Shown: positions 45,860 through 54,521 of the stretch, one piece after another | How positions within the stretch are numbered: position 1 is the first letter of the stretch | How the letters are laid out: each line of letters begins with the position of its first letter | DNA from: Microcoleus sp. FACHB-672 | Lineage (GTDB): Bacteria; Cyanobacteriota; Cyanobacteriia; Cyanobacteriales; Oscillatoriaceae | DNA: 64,000 nt | Direction of reading: 5' to 3' | Assembly (NCBI RefSeq): GCF_014695725.1 | Contig: NZ_JACJOU010000019.1 | Location: forward strand, 496,001 to 560,000 | Translations under genes and position numbers: made by a program | The notes under the pieces: model-generated | What the model saw: the letters and a program-made list of their open reading frames with translations, nothing else | What the model was told of the DNA's origin: nothing | Database searches by the model: none

Positions 45860-47872
45860 TTAGTCTTGAAATCGCGGGGTCATGCAGTAGGGGCAATCCA
45901 GCATTTCTGGCTGTAATTCGGCAATGCAAGTTTTACAGGTGAGTCCCTGCTTGCGTTTGGCTTTCAGTTCTGCTTCTAGGCCGGTGTCCGTGAATGTTAC
46001 CCGCTCCACCTCTTCAAAGGTTGTATGGCCCTCGCGCACGAGCTGTAAGCTGTAAGCTAGCAAAGTCTTCATTCCCTCTTCTATTGCCGCTTCTTTGATT
46101 CGCTCAGTTGGAGCGCCTTGAGAGATTAAACCGGCTAGCCGTTCAGTTGTCTTTAGGAACTCATAAACACCCACCCGTCCCTTGTAACCAACGCCGACGC
46201 ATTTGGGGCAGAGTTCTCCGCGATCAGCTGCGACTTTACGTTCTGCCGGCGCGATGGTATTGGCTTTAAAGAAGGTAACGTTGACTTCCTGAGAAGCAGA
46301 TAAAGCATACCGACCCAGTTCTTCTGGGGTCGGTTTATACTCAATCCGGCACTGGCTGCAAACCCGTCGCATCAAACGTTGGGCCAGCACACCCAGCAAG
46401 GCACCGGACACCATAAATGGCTCAACTCCCATTTCGTCTAAACGCGCAATTGCTCCAGCCGCGTCGTTGGTGTGCAGCGTTGTCAGCACTAAGTGGCCGG
46501 TTAACGCCGCTTCAATTGCGGTTTTAGCCGTTTCTTTGTCCCGCGTTTCTCCCACCAGAATCACGTCGGGATCTTGCCGCAAGAACGCCCGCAGGATATT
46601 AGAAAAGTCCAGACCCTTGGCTCGAATGACCTGCACCTGGGTGATTCCAGGCAAGGCATATTCAATCGGGTCTTCTGCGGTACTGATATTAATTCCCGGA
46701 TCGTTCCGTTCTGAGAGGACTGAGTACAGAGAAGTTGATTTACCAGAGCCGGTTGGCCCTGTCACCAAAATCAGCCCGAAAGGCCGAGCAGCCACTTCTC
46801 TAACTTGAGCAAGCGTTTCTGGATCGCTGATTAATTTATCCAAACCAAGCTGGGTGGACGAGTTATCCAAGATCCGCAGAACAATCTTTTCGCCATACCG
46901 ACTGGGCAAGCAATTTACCCGAAAGTCAACAGTGCGTCCCTGAAACACCCGGCGGATACGGCCATCCTGAGCCACCCGTCGTTCGGCGATATCCATTTGG
47001 GCGATGATTTTGAAACGTGAGGTAATCGCAGGAATCACCTTTTTCGGTAAGCGGGGAAACGGTTCATGCAGCACCCCATCCTTCCGCATCCGAACCTGAA
47101 GATACTCTTCTTGAGGTTCGACGTGGATGTCAGACGCCCCGTCAGTGAGTGCCTTGGCCAAGATTTTGTTGACAATGGCAATCACCGGCCCGGATTCTGC
47201 GTCTCCTAAAGCCGCGTCGAGGTTCATATCCTCGTCAACGGCTGCCTCTTCTATGTTTCCATCGTCCTCGAAGGCATCGGGTTGGAAGTTTAAATCGAGC
47301 GCTTGGGCTTTTGCTTGCTGAGCCGCTTGCTGTTTCATCTGCTCATCTAAATACTGAGAGATGAGCTGCTCATAGTCTTCTGCGGTAATTACCCTTTTTT
47401 GCAGCCCCAATCTTTGGGGTTGCAGAATCCGGTTCAGATCGTCGAGAGCGTTTAAATTGTCTGGATCGACCATTGCCACCAAGACTGAGGGTGGCTCAGT
47501 TTCATCTTGCTGTAGTGGGATTAACCGATGGCGACGGCAGGTGTCTTTGGATATTAGGGTTTCAATCAGGGAACCGATTTGTTCGCTGGCTATCTGAGTA
47601 AGTTCTGGATCGAACGCTTCAACGCCGTAGAGAATTTTGAGTTCAAATAGCTGTAGTTTTTTATACTGGCGCAGTAATTCTGGCGGCAGTTGCTTGCCGG
47701 TTATTGCTTCGAGTGCCGAGATTAGGGGTTTACCCTCTTCACGGCTCTGCTTCATGGCTTGCTGCAACTGTGCTGTGTCTGCGAAGCCGGCCTGAATCAG
47801 TTTATTCCCAAAGGGAGAAAAATTACTCTGGACAGTAATGAGCGCACGCCGCTGCGATGAAGTGTTAGTCAT
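45860..47872 (-). CDS. pilB: Type IV pilus extension ATPase PilB
   Basis: The extension motor of the type IV pilus (GspE family). The N-terminal MshEN domain has FGNKLIQAGFADTAQLQQA. The ATPase core has VTGPTGSGKSTSLYSVL (Walker A), STAEDPIEYALPGI, RQDPDVILVGETRDKETA (Walker B) and LTTLHTNDAAGA. The zinc-binding site is CSQCRIEY plus CPKCVGVGYKGR. A second Cys motif closes the protein (CKTCIAELQPEMLDCPYC), a C-terminal extension typical of cyanobacterial PilB. The ATG at 47872 gives 670 aa; a TTG 16 codons upstream is possible. Confidence 0.96.
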   Translation of the reverse strand: MTNTSSQRRALITVQSNFSPFGNKLIQAGFADTAQLQQAMKQSREEGKPLISALEAITGKQLPPELLRQYKKLQLFELKILYGVEAFDPELTQIASEQIGSLIETLISKDTCRRHRLIPLQQDETEPPSVLVAMVDPDNLNALDDLNRILQPQRLGLQKRVITAEDYEQLISQYLDEQMKQQAAQQAKAQALDLNFQPDAFEDDGNIEEAAVDEDMNLDAALGDAESGPVIAIVNKILAKALTDGASDIHVEPQEEYLQVRMRKDGVLHEPFPRLPKKVIPAITSRFKIIAQMDIAERRVAQDGRIRRVFQGRTVDFRVNCLPSRYGEKIVLRILDNSSTQLGLDKLISDPETLAQVREVAARPFGLILVTGPTGSGKSTSLYSVLSERNDPGINISTAEDPIEYALPGITQVQVIRAKGLDFSNILRAFLRQDPDVILVGETRDKETAKTAIEAALTGHLVLTTLHTNDAAGAIARLDEMGVEPFMVSGALLGVLAQRLMRRVCSQCRIEYKPTPEELGRYALSASQEVNVTFFKANTIAPAERKVAADRGELCPKCVGVGYKGRVGVYEFLKTTERLAGLISQGAPTERIKEAAIEEGMKTLLAYSLQLVREGHTTFEEVERVTFTDTGLEAELKAKRKQGLTCKTCIAELQPEMLDCPYCMTPRFQD

Positions 47873-48830
47873 GGCTGATGAATCAGAACTCCTTTCCCTT
47901 GGATTTGCAAAAGTCTGCAAGCAGAATTTATAAAGATGACACCCGCTTTGTCTGAATCTATGTCAGCCGACCGCAACACTTTTGTTGAAGTTTTCATTTT
48001 CAACGTCCGAGGCAAGCGGGGCACCCTGACGGGGAAATACCTGGCGCTTAATGCTTCCCCTGGGGGTATGCGGGTCAAGGCCACCGATTTTTTGTGGCGA
48101 AAGGCTTCTGTCAAGGTCATCTCTTGCTGAGGAAGCCGATCATTTGAACCGGCGGGCCATGAGCCTGATGGGCTGGGTCGTTGCTGGTGAATAGAAGATG
48201 CACTTATGGTTCCCAAATAATAGCTGTTATTAACCGATTGGGCGGATTGGCTGTAATATATGTTTGATTTAGATATCACGACTCAACGGGATACCTGAAG
48301 CTCACCGGCTCGTTGATTGAGGGCGGTCAAAAAAGCACTGGCACTAGCATAATTACTAGGGTTGCCTGTCAGTTCCTTGGGCAAGTTGTTAATTGAGGCA
48401 GCAAACGCTGCAATTTCTAAGTTCACTCGCAATTTTAAAGTCGAGTCGGCTCGTCACCAGTCTTGATACAGAAGGTTAGGGAGAATGAGTGACCTTAACC
48501 TTAGTGTAACCGCGTTAAACACCTTTGAGTAGAGCGCCCATCTTTGGGTAGGGTAAAGAGCGGGTTCTGTACTTAAGGCTTTGAGACAACGCGTTTGTAA
48601 AACCGGCTATTGACTTCATGGAACACCAATGGCATGGCTTAACCTCTCTGTCAGGTTTTGCCATTGCCACTGGGAGAATGTCAAAATGTTGAAAGACACA
48701 TCGCGTAAAAATGCCTGGAACCAGATAAGCTTAACCTTTGGCTACAGTGAGTCAATAAGGAGATATTGCTTATATATAGGCATAAAGTCTGTAGCTAAGT
48801 TGGCAATTTTTTGAGTGGGGTTAGTGGAGA
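47873..48830. other. Large divergent spacer between pilB and grpE
   Basis: About 960 bp between two divergent operons. No convincing intact gene. A possible decayed minus-strand ORF lies at 48283-48522 (separate entry). Two overlapping frames at 47869-48279 (minus) and 47936-48130 (plus) mirror each other and are not supported. Promoters for both pilB and grpE should be here. No CIRCE element was seen. Confidence 0.4.
48283..48522 (-). pseudogene. Possible decayed short ORF with one in-frame TGA
   Basis: From a GTG at 48522, preceded by AAAGG, the frame reads about 22 codons to a TGA, then 56 more codons with protein-like composition (STLKLRVNLEIAAFAASIN, LPKELTGNPSNYASASAFL, LTALNQRAGELQVSR) to TGA at 48283. 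I do not recognise a family. The downstream half looks coding and the upstream half is less convincing, so this may be a gene remnant or chance. Confidence 0.25.
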
Positions 48831-49595
48831 ATGATGGACGAAGAAAAGCAGCTAGAGAACACCCAAAGCCCAACAAATGACATTGTAGAGGGTTCAGAGT
48901 CAATGGCCGGCGAAACAACCGCAGCTCAAGGAAGTGCGAATTCCCCTCAGGAAGATGCCTCCGGGTCGCCCGATTTGGAAGTGTACGCACAAGCCTACGC
49001 AGAAACGAATGGAACTGCTGATGATCCGACAGGCCAAGAAGATGTGGCGTCAGGGGGTGTAGATCCCGCCTTTGTCCAAAGCTTGTTGCAAGAAAATGAG
49101 TCGCTGAAATCCCAGCAGGAAGAATTGAGAAGTGTTTATGCACGGCTAGCGGCAGATTTTGACAATTTCCGCAAGCGTACTCAGAAAGAAAAAGAAGACT
49201 TAGAGGTTCAAATAAAGTGCTCGACCCTCAAGGAACTGCTGCCGGTTGTGGATAATTTTGAGCGGGCGCGTTCGCAGATTAAGCCGCAAACTGACTCAGA
49301 AATGAATATACATAAAAGCTACCAAAGCGTATACAAGCAAATGGTAGACTGCTTAAAACGGACTGGGGTGGCCCCCATGCGTCCGGAAGGCCAAGAATTT
49401 GACCCCAATCTTCATGAAGCGGTGATGCGTGAGGCAACTGACCAGTTTCCAGAAGGAACGGTGATGGAAGAACTGATGCGCGGGTATATCCTGGGTGAGC
49501 GCGTCTTGCGTCATGCTATGGTCAAGGTGGCCGCCGCTCCAGAGCCAGGGGCGCAGTCTGAAGAAACCGCCCAGGAGGAATCAACAGAAAGCTGA
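48831..49595 (+). CDS. grpE: Nucleotide exchange factor GrpE
   Basis: The co-chaperone that releases ADP from DnaK. Residues about 1-85 are an acidic, disordered leader. A long helix follows ([38 protein letters not shown]), then the four-helix and beta-wing head ([54 protein letters not shown]). GGAG lies one base before the ATG at 48831 and four before the ATG at 48834, so the second may be used. First gene of the grpE-dnaK-dnaJ cluster. Confidence 0.96.
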   Translation: MMDEEKQLENTQSPTNDIVEGSESMAGETTAAQGSANSPQEDASGSPDLEVYAQAYAETNGTADDPTGQEDVASGGVDPAFVQSLLQENESLKSQQEELRSVYARLAADFDNFRKRTQKEKEDLEVQIKCSTLKELLPVVDNFERARSQIKPQTDSEMNIHKSYQSVYKQMVDCLKRTGVAPMRPEGQEFDPNLHEAVMREATDQFPEGTVMEELMRGYILGERVLRHAMVKVAAAPEPGAQSEETAQEESTES

Positions 49596-49720
49596 CAAAG
49601 GCTACTCCGAGAGGCCGCAAATTTGTAAAGATTTAGCCTCAAGGTGATAGGGTTTCCGCAATTTTGCGGAATACTGCCAAAAAATGGATTTCACCGACAC
49701 TCACATTTTGTCCAAATTCT

Positions 49721-51586
49721 ATGGGAAAAGTCATTGGTATTGACTTAGGCACAACTAACAGTTGTGTCGCTGTTTTAGAGGGTGGCCAACCTATCGTTAT
49801 TTCCAACTCGGAGGGGGGACGTACAACTCCGAGTATGGTGGGGTTTGGCAAGGGTGATGAGCGCCTAGTCGGTCAGCTGGCGAAGCGACAGGCGGTGACC
49901 AATGCTGAAAATACAGTATTCAGCATAAAACGCTTTATTGGCCGGCGCTGGGAAGACACGGAAGAAGAACGGTCTCGGGTTCCCTACAATTGCGTCAAGG
50001 GCAGGGACGAGACGGTTGATGTCCAAATTCGCAAGCGCAACTACACCCCCCAGGAAATTTCGGCAATGATCCTGCAAAAACTAAAGCAGGATGCGGAAAC
50101 TTATCTGGGCGAACCCGTGCATCAAGCAGTGATCACGGTGCCGGCCTACTTTACAGACGCCCAAAGGCAAGCAACCAAAGACGCCGGCACCATTGCCGGT
50201 TTAGAAGTGTTGCGGATCATCAATGAACCGACAGCAGCCGCTTTATCCTATGGGTTGGACAAGCAAGACCAAGAGCAGACCGTCTTAGTGTTTGACTTGG
50301 GCGGCGGCACCTTTGATGTATCCGTGTTGCAGCTGGGGGATGGGGTATTTGAGGTGAAAGCTACCGCCGGCAACAACCACCTAGGGGGCGATGACTTTGA
50401 TACCTGCCTGTCTCGGTGGATTGTCGAGCAATTTGAAGCCCAAGAAGGCACGGACATTTCGGCAGACAAAATGGCCCTTCAGCGCATTCGAGAGGCAGCG
50501 GAAAAGGCCAAGATAGAATTGTCCAATATGGCTACCACCACCATAAACCTGCCGTTCATTACAGCAGATGAAACCGGGCCAAAACATCTGGAAATGGAGC
50601 TGAGCCGCTCCCAGTTTGAAGAACTGGTTAAACATTTAGTAGATAGTACAATCGAGCCGGTGAGTCAGGCGCTCAAAGACTGCGCCCTCTCAGCGGATGA
50701 CATTGACCGGATTATTTTGGTAGGTGGCTCGACTCGGATACCGGCAGTGCAAACAGCCATCAGCAAGTATTTTGGTGGCAAAACACCGGATCGCTCGGTG
50801 AACCCAGATGAAGCCGTTGCCCTTGGTGCGGCCATTCAAGGGGGCGTCTTGGGCGGCGAGGTGCAAGACTTATTGCTGCTGGATGTGACGCCCCTATCTC
50901 TGGGGATTGAAACCTTAGGAGAAGTTTTCACCAAAATTATTGATCGCAATACTACGATCCCCACCAGTAAGTCCCAGATGTTCTCTACGGCAACTGACGG
51001 ACAGCGATCAGTGGAAATTCACGTCCTGCAGGGCGAACGGGCGATGGCAAAGGATAACAAAAGCCTGGGCAAGTTTTTGCTCACCGGCATTCCCCCAGCC
51101 CCGCGTGGAGTGCCTCAAATTGAAGTGTCTTATGATATCGATGCCAATGGCATTCTCGAAGTCTCCGCACAAGACAAAGGCACCGGGCGCGAGCAAAGTA
51201 TTCAAATTACGAATACCGGCGGCCTGACAGAAAGCGAAGTGGAGCGGATGCGGCAAGAGGCCGAACTGTACGCCGAAGAAGACAGGCGACGCAAGCTGCT
51301 GGCTGAACTGAAAAATCAAGCCGATAGCTTATTCTATAATTATGAGGCGACGCTCCAAGATCACGGCAACATTCTTGATGATGACCTCAAAGCCGAACTC
51401 AGCCAAAAAGCAGACGAGTTCCGGGCCGTCATCGCAGATGAGTCTATAGACTTGGAAGTAATGAAGCAGCAAATTGAGGCATTTCAGCAGACCTTGTTCT
51501 CTATCGGAACTGCTGTCTATCAAGGATCTGCCAGTTCTGCCGGCGATTTCGATAGCGCGGCAGCAGCACAAAAGCCTGGAAAATAA
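49721..51586 (+). CDS. dnaK: Chaperone protein DnaK (Hsp70)
   Basis: A 621-residue Hsp70. The start [19 protein letters not shown] at 49721 is the family N-terminus; the frame extends 19 codons further up without conservation. The nucleotide-binding domain has [45 protein letters not shown] and [11 protein letters not shown]. The linker is [15 protein letters not shown]. The substrate-binding domain and lid follow. The C-terminus is short and ends in an Ala-rich segment rather than a conserved EEVD-like tail. The sequence resembles the cyanobacterial DnaK2 type, but paralogue assignment by eye is uncertain. It lies 125 bp after grpE. Confidence 0.97.
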   Translation: MGKVIGIDLGTTNSCVAVLEGGQPIVISNSEGGRTTPSMVGFGKGDERLVGQLAKRQAVTNAENTVFSIKRFIGRRWEDTEEERSRVPYNCVKGRDETVDVQIRKRNYTPQEISAMILQKLKQDAETYLGEPVHQAVITVPAYFTDAQRQATKDAGTIAGLEVLRIINEPTAAALSYGLDKQDQEQTVLVFDLGGGTFDVSVLQLGDGVFEVKATAGNNHLGGDDFDTCLSRWIVEQFEAQEGTDISADKMALQRIREAAEKAKIELSNMATTTINLPFITADETGPKHLEMELSRSQFEELVKHLVDSTIEPVSQALKDCALSADDIDRIILVGGSTRIPAVQTAISKYFGGKTPDRSVNPDEAVALGAAIQGGVLGGEVQDLLLLDVTPLSLGIETLGEVFTKIIDRNTTIPTSKSQMFSTATDGQRSVEIHVLQGERAMAKDNKSLGKFLLTGIPPAPRGVPQIEVSYDIDANGILEVSAQDKGTGREQSIQITNTGGLTESEVERMRQEAELYAEEDRRRKLLAELKNQADSLFYNYEATLQDHGNILDDDLKAELSQKADEFRAVIADESIDLEVMKQQIEAFQQTLFSIGTAVYQGSASSAGDFDSAAAAQKPGK

Positions 51587-51751
51587 ACCGCTCACAATCG
51601 TTAAATAGCAGCGCTGGATCGCAGTTGCTCCTATACTACAGGTAGGACAGGACTGTTGCTGTGACGGCTAATTAGCAAGCCGGAAAGCGATCCAACCCAA
51701 AGTCCTAAGATTTGCGTACTTTTTGTTTTTTATACCTACCTACAGCGCTCT

Positions 51752-52873
51752 ATGGCCGGCGACTACTATGAAATTCTTGGTGTCTCCCGCGATGCGGACA
51801 AAGAGGAAATTAAACGCGCTTACCGGCGTTTAGCTCGGAAGTATCACCCGGACGTTAACAAAGAAGAAGGGGCTGAAGAGCGCTTTAAAGAAATCAATCG
51901 CGCCTACGAAGTCCTGTCGGAACCAGAAATGCGGGGTCGCTATGACCGCTTTGGTGAGCAGGGAGTTTCCGGAGCCGGTGCTGCCGGCTACAGCGACTTT
52001 AGTGAAGGCTTTGCAGATATCTTTGAAAGCTTCTTCAGTGGCTTCGCCGGCGCAGGGGCGGGCCAGCAGGCTCGTCGGCGCGGTGGGCCAGTCCGAGGCG
52101 ACGATTTGCGCCTGGATCTGCGGTTAGACTTCCGGGAAGCCGTCTTTGGTGGGGAAAAGGAAATCCGCATCAGCCATCTGGAAAGCTGCGAGGTTTGCAG
52201 TGGCACCGGCGCGAAGCCAGGAACTCGCCCCCGTACCTGCCCGACTTGTACGGGTTCCGGTCAGGTGAGACGTGCCACTCGCACTCCCTTTGGCAGCTTT
52301 ACGCAAGTTTCTGTCTGCCCGACTTGTAACGGCACGGCCCAGGTAATTGAAGATAAATGCGAATCTTGCACCGGCAAGGGTCAAAAACAAGAAACGAAGA
52401 AGCTGAAAATTACCGTTCCCGCCGGCGTTGACAGTGGAACGCGTTTGCGGGTTTCCGGCGAAGGAGATGCCGGTCAGCGCAACGGCACACCGGGGGATCT
52501 GTACGTTTACTTGTTTGTTAATGAAGATGCCGAATTTCATCGCGAAGGCATTAACATCCTCTCGGACATTAAGATTAGCTACCTGCAAGCAATTTTGGGG
52601 TGCCGGCTTGATGTTAATACCGTTGATGGGCCGGCAGAATTGGTGATTCCCCCCGGAACCCAACCGAGTACCGTTTTAACCTTAGAAAATAAGGGCGTGC
52701 CGAGGCTGGGCAACCCGGTTAGTCGCGGGGATCATTTAATTACCGTATTGATTGAAATTCCCACTCGCTTGGGTGCCGATGAGCGCACCGTGTTGGAGAA
52801 TTTAGCGAAAACGAAAGGGCTTAACGTCGGCAAAGGGGGCCAGGGCTTCTTAGGAGGGCTGTTCAACAAGTGA
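51752..52873 (+). CDS. dnaJ: Chaperone protein DnaJ (type I Hsp40)
   Basis: A full type I Hsp40 of 373 aa. The J domain (1-70) has [19 protein letters not shown] and HPD at 32-34. The Gly/Phe region follows ([16 protein letters not shown]). The zinc domain has four CxxCxGxx repeats ([32 protein letters not shown]), the third with Ala in place of the last Gly. The C-terminal peptide-binding domains include [18 protein letters not shown] and [12 protein letters not shown]. Its stop TGA overlaps the ATG of the TusA-like gene by one base. Confidence 0.97.
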   Translation: MAGDYYEILGVSRDADKEEIKRAYRRLARKYHPDVNKEEGAEERFKEINRAYEVLSEPEMRGRYDRFGEQGVSGAGAAGYSDFSEGFADIFESFFSGFAGAGAGQQARRRGGPVRGDDLRLDLRLDFREAVFGGEKEIRISHLESCEVCSGTGAKPGTRPRTCPTCTGSGQVRRATRTPFGSFTQVSVCPTCNGTAQVIEDKCESCTGKGQKQETKKLKITVPAGVDSGTRLRVSGEGDAGQRNGTPGDLYVYLFVNEDAEFHREGINILSDIKISYLQAILGCRLDVNTVDGPAELVIPPGTQPSTVLTLENKGVPRLGNPVSRGDHLITVLIEIPTRLGADERTVLENLAKTKGLNVGKGGQGFLGGLFNK

Positions 52874-53130
52874 TGAACCATCCAACCGGCTCACAACCCG
52901 ACGCTGAGATGGATTTGCGGGGCACCCCTTGCCCGCTGAATTTTGTTCGCACCAAACTCCGCTTGGAGAAAATGGCAGCCGGTGAACTGCTAGAAGTGTG
53001 GCTTGATGCCGGGGAACCGATCGAGCAAGTTCCCGACAGCTTAGCGATGGAAGGCTATAAAATTGAGCAAATTGAGGAGCGCACCGGCTTTTTTGCAGTG
53101 AAAGTGCGCCGTCCCGTAACGTCTGCATGA
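52873..53130 (+). CDS. TusA-family sulfurtransferase-like protein
   Basis: An 85-residue TusA/SirA-fold protein. The motif reads MDLRGTPCPLNFVRTKLRLE, with the active-site-type Cys in CPLN instead of the usual CPxP. The remainder (GELLEVWLDAGEPIEQVPDS, GYKIEQIEE) matches the two-layer sandwich fold. TusA proteins relay sulfur, for example for tRNA thiolation or cofactor synthesis. The ATG at 52873 shares its A with the dnaJ stop codon, and the 3' end overlaps rsgA by four bases (ATGA), so all three genes are translationally coupled. The specific sulfur pathway is unknown. Confidence 0.88.
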   Translation: MNHPTGSQPDAEMDLRGTPCPLNFVRTKLRLEKMAAGELLEVWLDAGEPIEQVPDSLAMEGYKIEQIEERTGFFAVKVRRPVTSA

Positions 53131-54230
53131 GTTCACCGGCACCAGAGAGCAATCCAAGCGGGGCGGAAGTTCTGCTCACCGGCACCGTCGTCGCAGTTCA
53201 GGCAAATTACTACCAAGTTCAGCTCGATTTGCCGGCACCGGAGAACGGGAATACAATTCCTCCTTCCCCTACTCTCCTCTGCACCCGCCGCGCCCGCTTG
53301 AAGAAAATGGGCCAGCAGGTGATGGTAGGTGATCGGGTAGTGGTGGAGGAACCGGACTGGGCCGGCGGACGCGGGGCGATCTCTCAAGTTTTACCCCGCG
53401 AAAGTGAACTGGATCGGCCTCCGGTAGCGAATGCGAATCAAATTTTGCTGGTTTTTGCTTTGGAAGAACCGCCGCTTGATACCCATCAATTGAGCCGGTT
53501 TTTAGTGAAAGCTGAAACCACCGGCTTGAAGATTTGTCTTTGTTTGAATAAAAGTGATTTAATTTCCCCAGAGCAGTTGCAGCAGTGGAAAGAACGCTTA
53601 GCCGGCTGGGGATATGAGCCAGTGTGTATCAGTGTTGAAGCCGACATTGCTTTAGATGAATTGTACACACAACTCAACGAAAAGATTACGATTGTTTCTG
53701 GCCCTTCTGGAGTCGGAAAATCGAGTTTAATTAACTATTTGATTCCCGATATTAACCTGCGAGTGGGAGAAGTTTCGGGAAAACTTAATCGAGGCCGGCA
53801 TACGACGCGACACGTTGAATTGTTTAAGCTGCCGGCGGGTGGTTTGTTAGCAGATACTCCCGGATTTAATCAACCCGATTTGGATTGCGAACCAGAGGAT
53901 TTAGCCTTGTATTTCCCAGAGGTGCAGCAGCGTTTAGCTGAGGGAAGGTGTCAGTTTAATGATTGCCTACACGCAGATGAGCCGAATTGTGCGGTGCGGG
54001 GCGATTGGGAGCGTTACGAGCATTATCTAGAGTTTTTGGCAGAGGCGGTTATACTGCATGATAGTTTGCAGCAGCAGGCGGATGCTGAATCTAATATGAA
54101 GATGAAGAGTAAGCGTGCCGGTGAGCAGCAATATGAGCCGAAGTTAGAAAGTAAGAAATATCGTCGATCTTCTCGCCGGTTTCAGACCCAAAATATAGAA
54201 GATTTGCATGGAGATATAGAAGAGGTTTGA
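53127..54230 (+). CDS. rsgA: Ribosome small-subunit-dependent GTPase RsgA
   Basis: A circularly permuted GTPase that helps 30S maturation. The OB-fold N-domain spans about 12-90. G motifs appear in permuted order: G4 NKSD at 141-144, then G1 SGPSGVGKSS at 191-200, a switch region with GRHTTRHVELF, then G3 DTPGF. The zinc-binding end has CQFNDCLH and PNCAV. The C-terminal tail of about 45 residues is basic and low-complexity (MKMKSKRAGEQQYEPK) and longer than usual. It overlaps the tusA-like gene by four bases. 367 aa. Confidence 0.96.
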   Translation: MSSPAPESNPSGAEVLLTGTVVAVQANYYQVQLDLPAPENGNTIPPSPTLLCTRRARLKKMGQQVMVGDRVVVEEPDWAGGRGAISQVLPRESELDRPPVANANQILLVFALEEPPLDTHQLSRFLVKAETTGLKICLCLNKSDLISPEQLQQWKERLAGWGYEPVCISVEADIALDELYTQLNEKITIVSGPSGVGKSSLINYLIPDINLRVGEVSGKLNRGRHTTRHVELFKLPAGGLLADTPGFNQPDLDCEPEDLALYFPEVQQRLAEGRCQFNDCLHADEPNCAVRGDWERYEHYLEFLAEAVILHDSLQQQADAESNMKMKSKRAGEQQYEPKLESKKYRRSSRRFQTQNIEDLHGDIEEV

Positions 54231-54240
54231 GGGAATTTTT

Positions 54241-54270
54241 AATCGCAGATAAACGCAGATAAACGCAGGC
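54241..54270. repeat. Dispersed CGCAGATAAACGCAG repeat, copy 4
   Basis: AATCGCAGAT, AAACGCAGAT, AAACGCAGGC in a row just past the rsgA stop: three 10-bp units. Best-preserved member of the family seen also at 4811, 9691 and 36434. The remaining spacer to 54521 is AT-rich and holds no gene. Confidence 0.65.
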
Positions 54271-54521
54271 ATATGCGGGATATTCCAATTTATTTGTATG
54301 GGATATTGGCATAAAATTTTTTGTGAAAAAATACAGAAAATTTGAAGTTTGTGGTATTATAAACATAATGAGAAAGCTGCCGCCATATATAGCCCTTCAA
54401 AAAAGGCCGACTAATTTCCTAGACAGTATTTAGCTTTAGAAACAATGAGCCGGCATCAGTAAATTTTGTTTGCAGATCGCCACATTTCCACCTAGAGAAA
54501 AAGGCACAATGATTCAGTAAT

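Noticed and set aside
47869-48279. 136-codon minus ORF and the opposing 64-codon plus ORF upstream of pilB
   Set aside because: They mirror each other, overlap the pilB start region and show no protein-family features.
54091-54366. 91-codon minus-strand ORF over the end of rsgA
   Set aside because: It overlaps the low-complexity tail of rsgA and the dispersed repeat and lacks any family resemblance.
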